A DNA stretch of 64,000 nt, taken from assembly GCA_016699715.1 (NCBI GenBank), contig CP065007.1, positions 62,001 to 126,000 on the forward strand, in the 5' to 3' direction. This stretch comes from Candidatus Competibacteraceae bacterium (GTDB taxonomy: Bacteria; Pseudomonadota; Gammaproteobacteria; Competibacterales; Competibacteraceae). Both the position numbers and the translations under genes were made by a program. Of this stretch, positions 15,962 to 25,118 are shown in pieces (the first letter of the stretch is position 1; each line of letters starts with the position of its first letter). Under the pieces are notes generated by a model. The model had not been told where the DNA came from. It saw only the letters and a program-made list of their open reading frames with translations, and did not search any database.

Positions 15962-17704
15962 TTAAGCTGGATTGGCTGGATTCGGCCGCGCGCTTTGCGC
16001 GGGCGGTGTCGCCGGCGCCGCGTACCACTGATCCTTGGGCACGATCTTGAGTTCCGGCGGATCGCTGATGTAGGCCGGGGTCATGATCGCCACGCCGTAC
16101 TCGTTGAAGATATCGAGAATGTTCTCGTGCAGCGTCGAGTAAAGCCGGGCCATGGCTTGGGGGTCTTTGCAGTAGGCATTCAGTTCGTAGGTCACGGCGA
16201 AATCCCCGAGTGCCGTTTTCAGCACGAACGGCGCTGGCTGTTTGAGCAGGCCCACCGTGCGGTCGGCGGCCAGTCGCAGCATGGCTTCCACCTGCCGCCA
16301 GGGCGTCTCGTAGCCGATGCCGACGGTGGTGTGCAGCACCAGCCCCTGCTCTCTGGCAAGGGTGCTGTAGTTGATGACTTCGCCGTTCAGGATCGTGGTG
16401 CTGGGGAGGACGATCTCTTCGTTCTTGGGCGAGCGCAGCCGGGCTACCAGCACCCGCATCTCCATCACGTCGCCGACGGTACCGTTGATCTTGACCCGGT
16501 CGCCGATCTTGAACGGGCGCCGGTAGGCCAGACTGTAGCCGGCGATGATATTGGCGATGATCGAGGACGAACCGAGAGAAATGATCAGACCGAGAAAGAT
16601 CGAGATGCCCTTAAAGGCGTCGGATTGCGAGCCCGGCACGTAGGGATAGGCCATCACCACCGCGAAAATGATGACCAGCAGGCGGGCAATCCGGTAAGTC
16701 GGCCACGCCCATTCCCGTTCGAAGGACGCCAGCCGAATGGCCCCTTGGTCGATGCTGTTGAAGAAGGTTTCGATCATCTTCAGGATATAGCGAGTCACCA
16801 GGATCAGGAGCGCAATAAAGATCAGATTCGGCACTGCGTCGAGCACGGCCAGAGCCATGGTGTGCAAGGGGTTGAGAATCAGATCGAGCAGCCATGCCGC
16901 GAACGATCGCGTCCAGGGATACAGGCCGAGGACGAAATTGAGAGAGAGGAATACCAGCACCGCCTTGAGCAGCACGAAAATCACCTTGAGGGCGCCACGC
17001 AACGCGTTCGCCAACTGCTGGGCTCTCAAGAACCGCGCCGATTGCGCCTCCAGCGCCTTAAGATGGGTCTGTAGCCGTAGCGCGACGATGTTATCCAGGC
17101 GATTAAAGCCCCGGTGGAAACCGAACAACAGCCCCATGGCCGCCAGCGTGGCCGCGAGGGCGTACAGCGAGTTGATCAACAACACGCGTGGGCTGCGGTC
17201 GCGGCGGTAGGATGCGATCACTTCGATGAGTCGAAGCTGGGTTGCTTCGGCCAAAATTTTCCGGCTGACCCCCTCCAGCTCGGCGTCGATATCGAACAGG
17301 TTGAACAGGAAGCGGTCTCCGGCGTGCAGGTCGGTGCGGTCGCCTTTGTCTTCCGTCCGCACCGCTCCGGCGGGAATGGTGGGGTCCCTGGCGGCGGTTA
17401 CGATTCTGCCGGCAATTTCCTCGGCGCGCTTTTGCGCTGGGAAGGCCTCGACGCCCCGCACGCTGAGAATGGCTCGTCCGTCCACCAATACCTCCGCGCG
17501 TTCGTACTTGCTTGCCGCGAGGGGGTAGGGGGTACCGGTTTCTGTGTTGGTGGCGGCGGTTGCGATGGCAACCCAGGCCCAAAGCGCGAGGCCGGTGACC
17601 GGCAGCCAAGCCGTTGACCGGCTACTTGCGGGTTTTTCCGCAAGCGCTACCTTGGCGGGGCCATCCTGCCGAGAAACGGAGTCATTGAAACCGTGCATTG
17701 CCAT
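15962..17704 (-). CDS. MscS-family mechanosensitive ion channel
   Basis: This encodes about 580 residues. After an N-terminal hydrophobic segment comes a soluble, probably periplasmic domain (about 65-165), then several membrane helices. The pore helix and beta domain follow at about 365-430, with SLGSSSIIANIIAGYSLAYRRPFKIGDRVKINGTVGDV. The C-terminal alpha/beta vestibule domain ends in a Pro/Ala-rich tail. It belongs with the larger MscS homologues that carry an extra N-terminal domain, which release solutes at hypo-osmotic shock. The ATG at 17704 has GGAAGAG just upstream; a TTG at 17734 is in frame but less likely. It is transcribed away from the AT-rich island. Confidence 0.93.
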   Translation of the reverse strand: MAMHGFNDSVSRQDGPAKVALAEKPASSRSTAWLPVTGLALWAWVAIATAATNTETGTPYPLAASKYERAEVLVDGRAILSVRGVEAFPAQKRAEEIAGRIVTAARDPTIPAGAVRTEDKGDRTDLHAGDRFLFNLFDIDAELEGVSRKILAEATQLRLIEVIASYRRDRSPRVLLINSLYALAATLAAMGLLFGFHRGFNRLDNIVALRLQTHLKALEAQSARFLRAQQLANALRGALKVIFVLLKAVLVFLSLNFVLGLYPWTRSFAAWLLDLILNPLHTMALAVLDAVPNLIFIALLILVTRYILKMIETFFNSIDQGAIRLASFEREWAWPTYRIARLLVIIFAVVMAYPYVPGSQSDAFKGISIFLGLIISLGSSSIIANIIAGYSLAYRRPFKIGDRVKINGTVGDVMEMRVLVARLRSPKNEEIVLPSTTILNGEVINYSTLAREQGLVLHTTVGIGYETPWRQVEAMLRLAADRTVGLLKQPAPFVLKTALGDFAVTYELNAYCKDPQAMARLYSTLHENILDIFNEYGVAIMTPAYISDPPELKIVPKDQWYAAPATPPAQSARPNPANPA

Positions 17705-18195
17705 TGATCTCTTCCAAGTGGATGACTCGCTCAACCCGCGAAATCACAGCCCGAAGGCTGGAAAATTATAGAGCTTTCCCGATCGGGAAATCCGGCCGAG
17801 CACCGCGGACGGTCGATTTGGCGTCAGCGTTGGTTTGCTTGTGGAGGCAGGTTATGCTTCAGGCGTACAGCATCGGATTTGCCGGATTGTCGTGAGTGTT
17901 GATTGCGCGGGCAAGGCGTGTTGCCCGTGCCGGCGGGCCTGTTGTCGCCGGTACGATGGTGGGCTGTATCATTCGACGCGGCGGGACCCAGCAGCGGCGG
18001 GATTATTTCATCATCTGATGGGTTATTACTATCCGCCACCGCCACCGCCGGGCTATTATCAGCCGCCTTGCTGTCGCTGTTGGGGGAACTGATCGGTGAC
18101 TGGCGCCGCCGTTTCTGGCGTAGCCAGCTTCGAGAGTGGCCGGGCAGTACTTCGGGTGTGGGTGCTGAGCTAAGAATGAATATTAATTCAATAGG

Positions 18196-20256
18196 TTGCT
18201 GGTTTTTTTCGCGTCTAGAACGCATCTGATAATAGAACAGATAATAGGGCTGTTAAAAGTGCCGACAGAAACCGAGAAGCCATCAATTAATGAAAGCTGG
18301 CTATTATTGATAGGCTTGTTAGCATCCATCGTTGACTTGGTAATCTTTTTTGGTTTTTTTAAGCAGTCTCATTCATTGGTTGTTGCACATATCACAGGTT
18401 TTCTCTCGGCGGCAGCCATTCAATATGTATTGATTCAATTTTGGTTAACAAGAGCTAATGATTTTCGATCAAAATCAGCTTGGACAATAGAGTTTTTTGT
18501 CATCGCTTTATTAATGCTTTTTTTGCGTGGTGGGATTCTATCTTCTTTGGTAAGTTTTTCATATGTACCCTCTGTATCAGTTATGTATTTTTGTATTTTC
18601 ATCTCTTCAATATTGTATTTCTCTGTTAATTTTGCTGCTTTACATTTAGAATTTAATAATCAAAAAAAATCTATTAATAAGTGGCGTTATTATTATGTTG
18701 GACTGATTTTATATTCAATTATTTTGCGATTGCTATATTTGAGTGCGCCAGAGCTTTTTTACGAGGAAGCTTATTATTGGAATTATGCGATGCATCTGGA
18801 TATAGGGTATTTAGATCATCCGCCAATGGTTGCCTGGATCATTTCGCTCTTTACGAAGCTGATGGGTAATAATGAATTTGCGGTTCGGTTTGGCGCTTTT
18901 ATATGCTGGTTTATAACGGCCATTTCTTTATACAAACTCACTGGTCTTGCCTGTAATAAATCGAAAGATATTCAAACAATCCTGCTGATCGCTGTGCTAC
19001 CTGCCTACTTCGCGGTAGGTTGGGCGATGACCCCCGATGCACCGTTAGTGGCCTGTTGGGCGATGGCTCTTTATTTTTTTTATCAAGCACTGATTCGCGA
19101 ATCACGAGTAGCTTGGATAGGGATTGGTCTTGCGATTGGGTTAGGAATGTTGGCAAAATACACGATCGCCTTGTTGGGTATTGCCGCATGTGCTTTTATA
19201 TTGATTGACCGTGATGCAAGAAAATGGCTAATGCGACCGGAGCCCTATGCTGCAATTGCTATTGCCCTGATAATATTTTTACCGGTTATTATTTGGAATG
19301 CTAATCATGAGTGGGTCTCGTTTTTGTATCAGAGTCGTGGCAGGGTGACCGATCAGTTTGAGTTTTCTCTGCCTTATCTGATGGGGACGATAATTTTAAT
19401 TATTACACCCACTGGATTTTTGTCGCTAATTGCGATTTTGTTATATAGGAAAACCATTTTGTCAGGAGGCGATGCGGTTCTTAATCGTCCGGTGGATACG
19501 CAAGCGAGGCGCGGTTACACTTTATTGGCAACCCTGACTTTATTGCCGGTTTCAGTGTTTGTATTACTCAGTTTATTCAGGGAAACAAAATTTCACTGGA
19601 CCGCACCATGTTGGCTAGGTATTGTGCCTTATATGGCGCTGACTGTAACAGGTAAGTTGCGATTCGGTTTGAATAGACTCTTTGGATGGATCCAGCATGC
19701 TTGGCCAGCGACGATTATTATTTGCCTGTTGCTCTATGGTGTTTTTTTGCATTACTTAGCACTGGGATTTCCAGGGGTTTCTTATCCATACAACTATCAT
19801 TTGTTGGGATGGAACGATTTTGGGCATGAAATTGAAGCACTGGTAAATCGGGTTGAGTATGAAACAGGTGAAAAGATATTAGTCGTCGGCATGGATAGAA
19901 ATAGAGTAGCCAGTGGTCTTGCTTTTTATCGTACTAAGGCAATCGAGTCTTCCAATGAGAAATTGGTATCTAATCCTGCAGTTGAAACTTCCAGTTGGCA
20001 CCTGTTTGGTGGTAACGGTTTGATGTATGAGCGCTGGTTTCCCATAGACCGACAACAGGATAAGACCTTATTATTAGTCGGTAGAAATAGAGCCGATTTG
20101 GCTAGTGAGAGTGTCTTTTCTCATATAAAACAAGCACAGGAGATCAAGGAGATTAAGATCAACAAAAATGGCCAGCAGGTTGGTCTTTACTATTATCGAA
20201 TGGTGAAAGGCTATCGAAGCCAACCAACTATCGATAAAAACTCTGCTAATAATTAA
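18196..20256 (+). CDS. GtrA-like / GT39-type glycosyltransferase fusion membrane protein
   Basis: This encodes up to 686 residues. Residues about 30-155 are a GtrA-like four-helix flippase module. It continues into a PMT/ArnT-like glycosyltransferase with the periplasmic acidic motif YYWNYAMHLDIGYLDHPP (about 195-212). That is followed by WAMTPDAPLVACWAMALY and a soluble C-terminal domain. These enzymes move sugars from polyprenyl-phosphate donors to envelope targets; joining the likely donor flippase and transferase in one chain is notable. Base composition is about 35-40% GC in stretches, far below neighbours. The start is uncertain: TTG at 18196 or GTG at 18259. It is the first gene of a three-gene operon. 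Confidence 0.85.
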   Translation: MLVFFASRTHLIIEQIIGLLKVPTETEKPSINESWLLLIGLLASIVDLVIFFGFFKQSHSLVVAHITGFLSAAAIQYVLIQFWLTRANDFRSKSAWTIEFFVIALLMLFLRGGILSSLVSFSYVPSVSVMYFCIFISSILYFSVNFAALHLEFNNQKKSINKWRYYYVGLILYSIILRLLYLSAPELFYEEAYYWNYAMHLDIGYLDHPPMVAWIISLFTKLMGNNEFAVRFGAFICWFITAISLYKLTGLACNKSKDIQTILLIAVLPAYFAVGWAMTPDAPLVACWAMALYFFYQALIRESRVAWIGIGLAIGLGMLAKYTIALLGIAACAFILIDRDARKWLMRPEPYAAIAIALIIFLPVIIWNANHEWVSFLYQSRGRVTDQFEFSLPYLMGTIILIITPTGFLSLIAILLYRKTILSGGDAVLNRPVDTQARRGYTLLATLTLLPVSVFVLLSLFRETKFHWTAPCWLGIVPYMALTVTGKLRFGLNRLFGWIQHAWPATIIICLLLYGVFLHYLALGFPGVSYPYNYHLLGWNDFGHEIEALVNRVEYETGEKILVVGMDRNRVASGLAFYRTKAIESSNEKLVSNPAVETSSWHLFGGNGLMYERWFPIDRQQDKTLLLVGRNRADLASESVFSHIKQAQEIKEIKINKNGQQVGLYYYRMVKGYRSQPTIDKNSANN

Positions 20257-20264
20257 CTCGCCGA

Positions 20265-21230
20265 TTGACTCAATATTCTGTGTTTATCAGCAAGCAAAAT
20301 ATCCAGCTTTTTTTCTCTGGTAACGCCATCAAATTATTGATCAGAGTTCTGGTGACATTATCGATTTTCATGCTGGTCCTGCACTCGATCAATATCCAGC
20401 AAGTATGGGCAATGCTGAAACAAATCAGGTTGGATGTACTGGCAGTAGCGATCTTGGTACAATTCGCCAGCACCACAATAGCAGCCTACCGCTGGCAACT
20501 GATCATGCACAACCTGCAATTTGGCCAATCCTTTTTGTTCTACTGGCGTAGCTATTTCAAAGCCATGTTCTTCAATCAAGGATTGCCGACCAGCATTGGG
20601 GGCGATGCTTTGAGAGTACTTGATGTCGCTGACCAAGGGTTTCGTAAAAGAGATGCATTATATGGCATCGTTCTAGATAGGGTTTTAGGTCTGGCTGCTT
20701 TGATGTTCCTGAATTTGTTAGCGTACATATCTAATCCAGAGTTGCTGCCACTTCAGGTTTATCATGTGACTTTAGCCTTGGTAATCATTGGCATGATTGT
20801 CGTTATATTTATCGCTTCTTTAAAATATCTTCATTGGCTTGATAACTACCCTCAACTAGCTATCGCAAAGGCTATTTCCGCAAGGCTGCACCAAGCGTTT
20901 TTGTGTAATCGTATACTGTTATCAGTATCGTCACTATTGATTCCGTTGCTTGCAATATTGGTTTTTTTTATTATTGGCTGGGCACTGGATTTACGATACG
21001 ATCCAATGACCTATTTTGTCATCGTGCCGCCGGCAATTTACTTGACGATTATCCCTGTTTCCGTAGCTGGATGGGGAGTTCGTGAGGGGGCTTTGGTAGG
21101 CTTGTTTTCCTTGATCGGCGCTGATAAATCAACAGTTTTGGTGATGTCGATTATATATGGATTTACGCTGATCATTATCAGTTTACCTGGATTGCTTATC
21201 TACCTTAAAGGTCGTCACCGTGTAGTTTGA
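20265..21230 (+). CDS. Lysylphosphatidylglycerol synthase TM-region / UPF0104 membrane protein
   Basis: This 321-residue polytopic protein has about eight helices. The family motifs are AAYRWQLIMHNLQFG, FFNQGLPTSIGGDALRVLDV and the C-terminal PVSVAGWGVREGALV. The flippase-like membrane domain (PF03706) accompanies many envelope glycosyltransferases; the aminoacyl-transfer domain of MprF is absent. The start is TTG, 8 bases after the stop of the fusion gene. The gene is AT-rich like its upstream neighbour and overlaps the longest frame of the next gene by four bases, so the three are probably one operon. Confidence 0.85.
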   Translation: MTQYSVFISKQNIQLFFSGNAIKLLIRVLVTLSIFMLVLHSINIQQVWAMLKQIRLDVLAVAILVQFASTTIAAYRWQLIMHNLQFGQSFLFYWRSYFKAMFFNQGLPTSIGGDALRVLDVADQGFRKRDALYGIVLDRVLGLAALMFLNLLAYISNPELLPLQVYHVTLALVIIGMIVVIFIASLKYLHWLDNYPQLAIAKAISARLHQAFLCNRILLSVSSLLIPLLAILVFFIIGWALDLRYDPMTYFVIVPPAIYLTIIPVSVAGWGVREGALVGLFSLIGADKSTVLVMSIIYGFTLIIISLPGLLIYLKGRHRVV

Positions 21231-21274
21231 GCGTGCCAAATGGTCTATTTTACAAGGATAAATTGGTGGATGTT

Positions 21275-22519
21275 ATGAAAATCGACGTCATGCGAAAAGT
21301 CGATTATTTGGTTGGGGTTCCGCTCTGTTTCTTGATGACCGGATTTTTTCGCTTCATCGGTTTTTTCGGTAAGCAAAAAAACGCATATCCTCGAAAAGTA
21401 TTATTTATTGAATTGTCGGAAATGGGCAGCACGATTTTAGCGGATCCTGCCATGAGAAAAATGCAACAAAAAGGTAATTCAGAACTGTATTTCCTGATTT
21501 TCAAGACTAACGTAGCCAGTTTGTATCTATTAAAGACTATCCCAAGAGCCAACATCTGCGTTATTCGAGAAGATCGCTTTTTTAATCTGGTAGTGGATAC
21601 TCTCCGTTTTCTGTTGTGGGTACGCCGTCGCGGGATCGACACCGTCATCGATTTGGAATTGTTCTCGCGGTACACGGCCCTGTTGACAGGCTTGTCTGGT
21701 GCGGCAAATCGAATCGGCTTCCATGCCTTTCACAATGAAGGACTTTATCGAGGAGGGATGCTGACCCGTCGGGTAGCCTATAACCCGCATTTGCATATCG
21801 CCAAGAATTTTATAGCGTTGGTTAATGCGGCTTTAGCGGATTCAGAAGAGATACCTTTTTCCAAGACGCTGATATCCGATAGCGAAATCGATTTGGCCAA
21901 GGCTGAGGTCAGCGAAAGTGCGCTATCAACGATGAATGATCGTATCCGTAGCGAATACGCTGCCTACGATGAAAAGCATTTCAGAGTCGTGCTGATTAAT
22001 CCTAATGCTAGCGATCTATTACCGCAGCGGCGCTGGATGCCCGATTACTTCGTGGCGGTGATGCGTGGCTTGCTGGCTGATAATGAGGATCTGTTGGTCT
22101 TGATTACGGGGGCTCCGGCGGAACGGGGCGAGGCGGGAGGGCTGAAACAGCAGGTAGGACACGAGCGCTGCGTTAATTTCGCAGGCCGCCTTTCGCTGCA
22201 AGAATTGCCGGCGCTATACCAAATTGCCGAAATTATGCTGACCAACGATTCAGGGCCTGGCCATTTTTCCGCGGTGACCGGCCTGCGTACCTTTGTTATT
22301 TTCGGTCCCGAGACGCCGCGACTGTACGGCTCTCTGGGCAACAGCACGCCGATTTATGCCGGGCTCGCCTGTTCGCCCTGCGTGAGCGCCGCAAACCATC
22401 GGCGGACACCCTGTGCCGATAATGTGTGCCTGCGGGTCATCAAGCCGGAAATGGTGCTGGAACGATTGCGCGACGCGCTGAAAAAAAATGTTCCACATAA
22501 AGCAGTTATCGGAGACTGA
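21275..22519 (+). CDS. Glycosyltransferase family 9 (heptosyltransferase-like)
   Basis: This protein has about 414 residues. The GT9 C-terminal domain has INPNASDLLPQRRWMPDYF and the nucleotide-sugar-site segment LTNDSGPGHFSAVTGLRTFVIFGPETPRLYG. The N-terminal domain has the LFIELSEMGSTILADPAMR acceptor-side motif. GT9 enzymes add heptose or related sugars to lipopolysaccharide core. A hydrophobic segment before residue 40 may anchor it to the membrane. I favour the ATG at 21275 with GGTGG upstream; a TTG at 21227 overlapping the previous stop would add 16 residues. Composition rises toward the genome average along the gene. Confidence 0.88.
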   Translation: MKIDVMRKVDYLVGVPLCFLMTGFFRFIGFFGKQKNAYPRKVLFIELSEMGSTILADPAMRKMQQKGNSELYFLIFKTNVASLYLLKTIPRANICVIREDRFFNLVVDTLRFLLWVRRRGIDTVIDLELFSRYTALLTGLSGAANRIGFHAFHNEGLYRGGMLTRRVAYNPHLHIAKNFIALVNAALADSEEIPFSKTLISDSEIDLAKAEVSESALSTMNDRIRSEYAAYDEKHFRVVLINPNASDLLPQRRWMPDYFVAVMRGLLADNEDLLVLITGAPAERGEAGGLKQQVGHERCVNFAGRLSLQELPALYQIAEIMLTNDSGPGHFSAVTGLRTFVIFGPETPRLYGSLGNSTPIYAGLACSPCVSAANHRRTPCADNVCLRVIKPEMVLERLRDALKKNVPHKAVIGD

Positions 22520-22558
22520 TCGGTCATCACCGTTTTCCCTCTCTTTCAGAAAACATCT

Positions 22559-22574
22559 GCTGACACCCGTCAGC
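22559..22574. promoter_or_regulatory. Short inverted repeat between the glycan operon and the PepSY gene
   Basis: GCTGAC and GTCAGC form a perfect 6-base dyad with a 4-base loop, 75 bases before the PepSY start. No T-run follows. It could be an operator for the PepSY gene or a weak terminator of the GT9 gene. Confidence 0.3.
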
Positions 22575-22648
22575 TAACTCTCCCCTAATTCTTGATCGCT
22601 ACCTTGAGCACAACGCGAATATCCGCGTGAGCTGAAGGAGTAATCCTC

Positions 22649-23002
22649 ATGAATCGCAAAATCTATCTAGTGGTCATTGCCGCGCTTTCCACGGCTGCCG
22701 TCGGCAGCGCCTACGCGGCGGAATCCGCCGGGAACGATGCCTTGGCCATCGCCGACGCGAAAATCAGTTTGACGCAGGCCGTGGCCGCCGCCGAGCAGCA
22801 TGTCGGTGGCAAGGCTTCCCGGGCTGAGTACGAGCACGAAAAAGGTCAATCGGTGTTCGAGGTGGAAGTGGTCAAGGGCCAGAGCGTCATGGACGTGAAG
22901 GTCGACCCGACAAGCGGCCAAGTCATCGCGTCCGCTGGGGATAAGGCCGATCACAACGAGGATAAAGCCGATCACAATGAGGACGATGAGACAGACGATT
23001 GA
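22649..23002 (+). CDS. Periplasmic PepSY-domain protein with acidic/His repeat tail
   Basis: This 117-residue protein has a clear signal peptide (MNRKIYLVVIAALSTAAVGSAYAA), so it is periplasmic. The PepSY domain at about 35-95 has ISLTQAVAAAEQHVGGKA and the closing KVDPTSGQVIAS. The tail contains two tandem copies of DKADHNE (DNA 22940-22960 and 22961-22981) followed by DDETDD, a plausible divalent-metal-binding stretch. GAAGGAG precedes the ATG. Such genes are commonly next to OmpR/histidine-kinase pairs; here the pair lies 4.8 kb downstream, after an apparent insertion. Confidence 0.9.
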   Translation: MNRKIYLVVIAALSTAAVGSAYAAESAGNDALAIADAKISLTQAVAAAEQHVGGKASRAEYEHEKGQSVFEVEVVKGQSVMDVKVDPTSGQVIASAGDKADHNEDKADHNEDDETDD

Positions 23003-23155
23003 TCGGGCATCAGCCGCTGTGATGCCGGGGCAGCATCGCTTCCCGGCTTTTCTCTTTAGTGAATTGGAGATTTATCTGAGCATCACTCGACGGGACGTGC
23101 TCGGGCAACCGGCCAACGAAACCCTCTGAGGGCCTCGTCAACTACGAGAATCATC

Positions 23156-23257
23156 GTGCGTGTTCTGCTGGTCGAAGATGACCCGATAATTGGCACGGTG
23201 ATTAACATGTTATCCCTGAGCCGATTAGCATGGTCCGGAGCGTATTGGCGTGAGTAG
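23156..23257 (+). pseudogene. Response-regulator-like 5' stub
   Basis: A GTG-started frame reads VRVLLVEDDPIIGTVI, matching the first ~15 residues of an OmpR-type receiver (compare MRILLVEDDSMIGEAV at 27821). It then leaves the family and stops after 33 codons. It lies just after the PepSY gene, where the response regulator would be expected, and its end overlaps the start of the DedA-type gene. I read it as the remnant of a regulator gene displaced by insertion of the DNA that follows. Confidence 0.55.
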
Positions 23258-25118
23258 CTTGATCAATGAATCCATGCAGTGGGCCAGCCTGCATCCTCAC
23301 CTTGCCGGCCTGATCGTGGGCCTGATCGCCTGCACCGAATCGCTGGCTTTCATCGGTTTGGTGGTGCCCGGCGCCACGCTGACGCTCGCGGCTGGCGCGC
23401 TGGTGGGCGCCGGCGCCATGGCGTTCTGGAGCACCTTCGCCTGGGCGGCGGGCGGTGCGGTAGTGGGCGACGGCCTCAGTTACTGGCTCGGCCATCGTTA
23501 TCAGGAGCAACTGCGCGACTTGGGGCCGCTGCGCCGTCACCCGAAATGGCTCGCGCGTGGCGAGGCGTTTTTCCATCGCCACGGCGGCAAGAGCATCCTG
23601 TTCGCCCGGTTTGTCGGTCCCATGCGACCGGTCATCCCGGTGGTCGCCGGCATGTTGGGCATGGCCCCAGCGCGTTTCTATCTCTACAACCTGTCTTCGG
23701 CGCTGATTTGGGCGGCGGCGCACTTGCTGCCGGGCATGGCATTCGGCGCTTCGCTGGTGCTCGCCGGCCAAGTGGCCACGAGATTAGCTGTGTTGCTCGG
23801 TGTGCTGGTGGCGTCCACCTGGCTGATTGTCTCGCTGATCCGCTTGAGCTACCGCCAACTGCAACCGCGGGTCGCCCGCTGGACGATCCAGGCCATGGCC
23901 TGGGGCCGTACTCATCGCCACCTTGCATGGCTCGTTGCCGATCTGCTCGATCCGGCGCGCCCGGCATCGCGTGCCCTGCTCGTCTGGCTGGTGGTGCTGA
24001 TTGCGGCGGGCTGGCTGTTTCTGGGGGTGTTGGAGGACGTACTCACCCAGGACCCGCTGGTGTACGCGGGGCAGGCGATCTACCACCTGCTGCAACAACT
24101 GCGCACACCGCTCGGCGATTGGATCATGGTCGCGCTCACGGAGCTGGGCGACGCGGCCGTCACGATTCCGGTCGCCACCGTGGTGCTGGTCTGGCTACTT
24201 TGGCGGCGCGCCTGGCGCGATGCGCTGTATTGGCTGACCGCGATTGGTTTCGGGGCGCTGGCGGTAAAGATCATCAAGGTGGCGCTGAAGGCGCCACGGC
24301 CGGTGGCGCTGTATGCCGGGGCCGAAACCTACAGCTTTCCGAGCGGTCACGCGACCCTGAGTACGGTGATCTACGGGTTTCTGGCGGTGCTCGTGGCCGG
24401 CACATTCGGCCCGCGCTGGCGCTGGACCCCCTATGCGACCGCCGCGCTCCTGATTATCGGGATCGCCTTTTCCCGACTCTATCTGGGGGCGCATTGGCTG
24501 GCCGATGTCACGGCGGGGGTCTCCCTGGGTACGGCGTGGGTGGCCTTGCTGGCCATCGCGCGCGCGCGGCGTCAGCCAGCAGCGCCGGTCTCGATTCGCG
24601 GACTCGCCACGGTGACCCTGCTGGGATTTCTCGGTGCCGCCGGCTGGCATATTCACAACGGCATGTCGCAGGACCTTGAACGCTATGCCGTGCGTCATCC
24701 AGTAATGGTGATGCCCGCGCCGGAATGGTGGCGGGAAGACGGGCGGAGTTTGCCGGTTTGGCGGCGCGATCTGCAAGGCGAGCGCGAGCAGCCGTTGAAT
24801 GTGCGGTGGGCAGGCGACCTGGGTTCAGTGCGACAGCACCTCTTATCGCGCGGCTGGCATGAGCCCCCGGCGCTCAGTGCCAGTACCGCGTTGCATTGGT
24901 TCCTGCCCAAGCCGGCGCTCGAACAGCTTCCCGTGCTGCCGCAACTGCACAATGGTCAATACGAATCGCTGCTGCTGACCCAGGAAAGACCGGGCGAGAC
25001 GCATCCCGCCGAGCAGTGGATTCTACTACCGATTACTAATAGATTTTACTACTTTAGTGCGGATAAGATAAAATCAAAACTGGTCAAAGAAACCACTTCG
25101 CTTGGGAGAAGCGATTGA
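23250..25118 (+). CDS. DedA-PAP2 membrane protein, C-terminal LssY domain cut by an IS
   Basis: As it stands this encodes 622 residues. Residues 1-195 are a DedA/SNARE-assoc domain with FIGLVVPGATLTLAAG and FARFVGPMRPVIPVVAGML. Residues about 235-440 are a PAP2 phosphatase with the motifs KAPRPVALYAG (KxxxxxxRP type), YSFPSGHA and SRLYLGAHWLADV. From about 475 an LssY_C-type region begins but stops near residue 592. The last ~30 residues (from LPITNRFYY) come from the inserted IS. Likely role: turnover or flipping of undecaprenyl or phosphatidyl phosphates at the inner membrane. The GTG start overlaps the response-regulator stub. Confidence 0.85.
   Translation: MSSLINESMQWASLHPHLAGLIVGLIACTESLAFIGLVVPGATLTLAAGALVGAGAMAFWSTFAWAAGGAVVGDGLSYWLGHRYQEQLRDLGPLRRHPKWLARGEAFFHRHGGKSILFARFVGPMRPVIPVVAGMLGMAPARFYLYNLSSALIWAAAHLLPGMAFGASLVLAGQVATRLAVLLGVLVASTWLIVSLIRLSYRQLQPRVARWTIQAMAWGRTHRHLAWLVADLLDPARPASRALLVWLVVLIAAGWLFLGVLEDVLTQDPLVYAGQAIYHLLQQLRTPLGDWIMVALTELGDAAVTIPVATVVLVWLLWRRAWRDALYWLTAIGFGALAVKIIKVALKAPRPVALYAGAETYSFPSGHATLSTVIYGFLAVLVAGTFGPRWRWTPYATAALLIIGIAFSRLYLGAHWLADVTAGVSLGTAWVALLAIARARRQPAAPVSIRGLATVTLLGFLGAAGWHIHNGMSQDLERYAVRHPVMVMPAPEWWREDGRSLPVWRRDLQGEREQPLNVRWAGDLGSVRQHLLSRGWHEPPALSASTALHWFLPKPALEQLPVLPQLHNGQYESLLLTQERPGETHPAEQWILLPITNRFYYFSADKIKSKLVKETTSLGRSD

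Noticed and set aside
17835..18092. Frame encoding a Cys-rich peptide that ends with a Tyr/Pro-rich stretch (MGYYYPPPPPPGYY)
   Set aside because: It starts at a TTG with no ribosome-binding site and resembles no known family. The Tyr/Pro part looks protein-like, so it may be a decayed gene, but support is too thin. The whole 17705-18195 space otherwise shows no gene, RNA or clear promoter.
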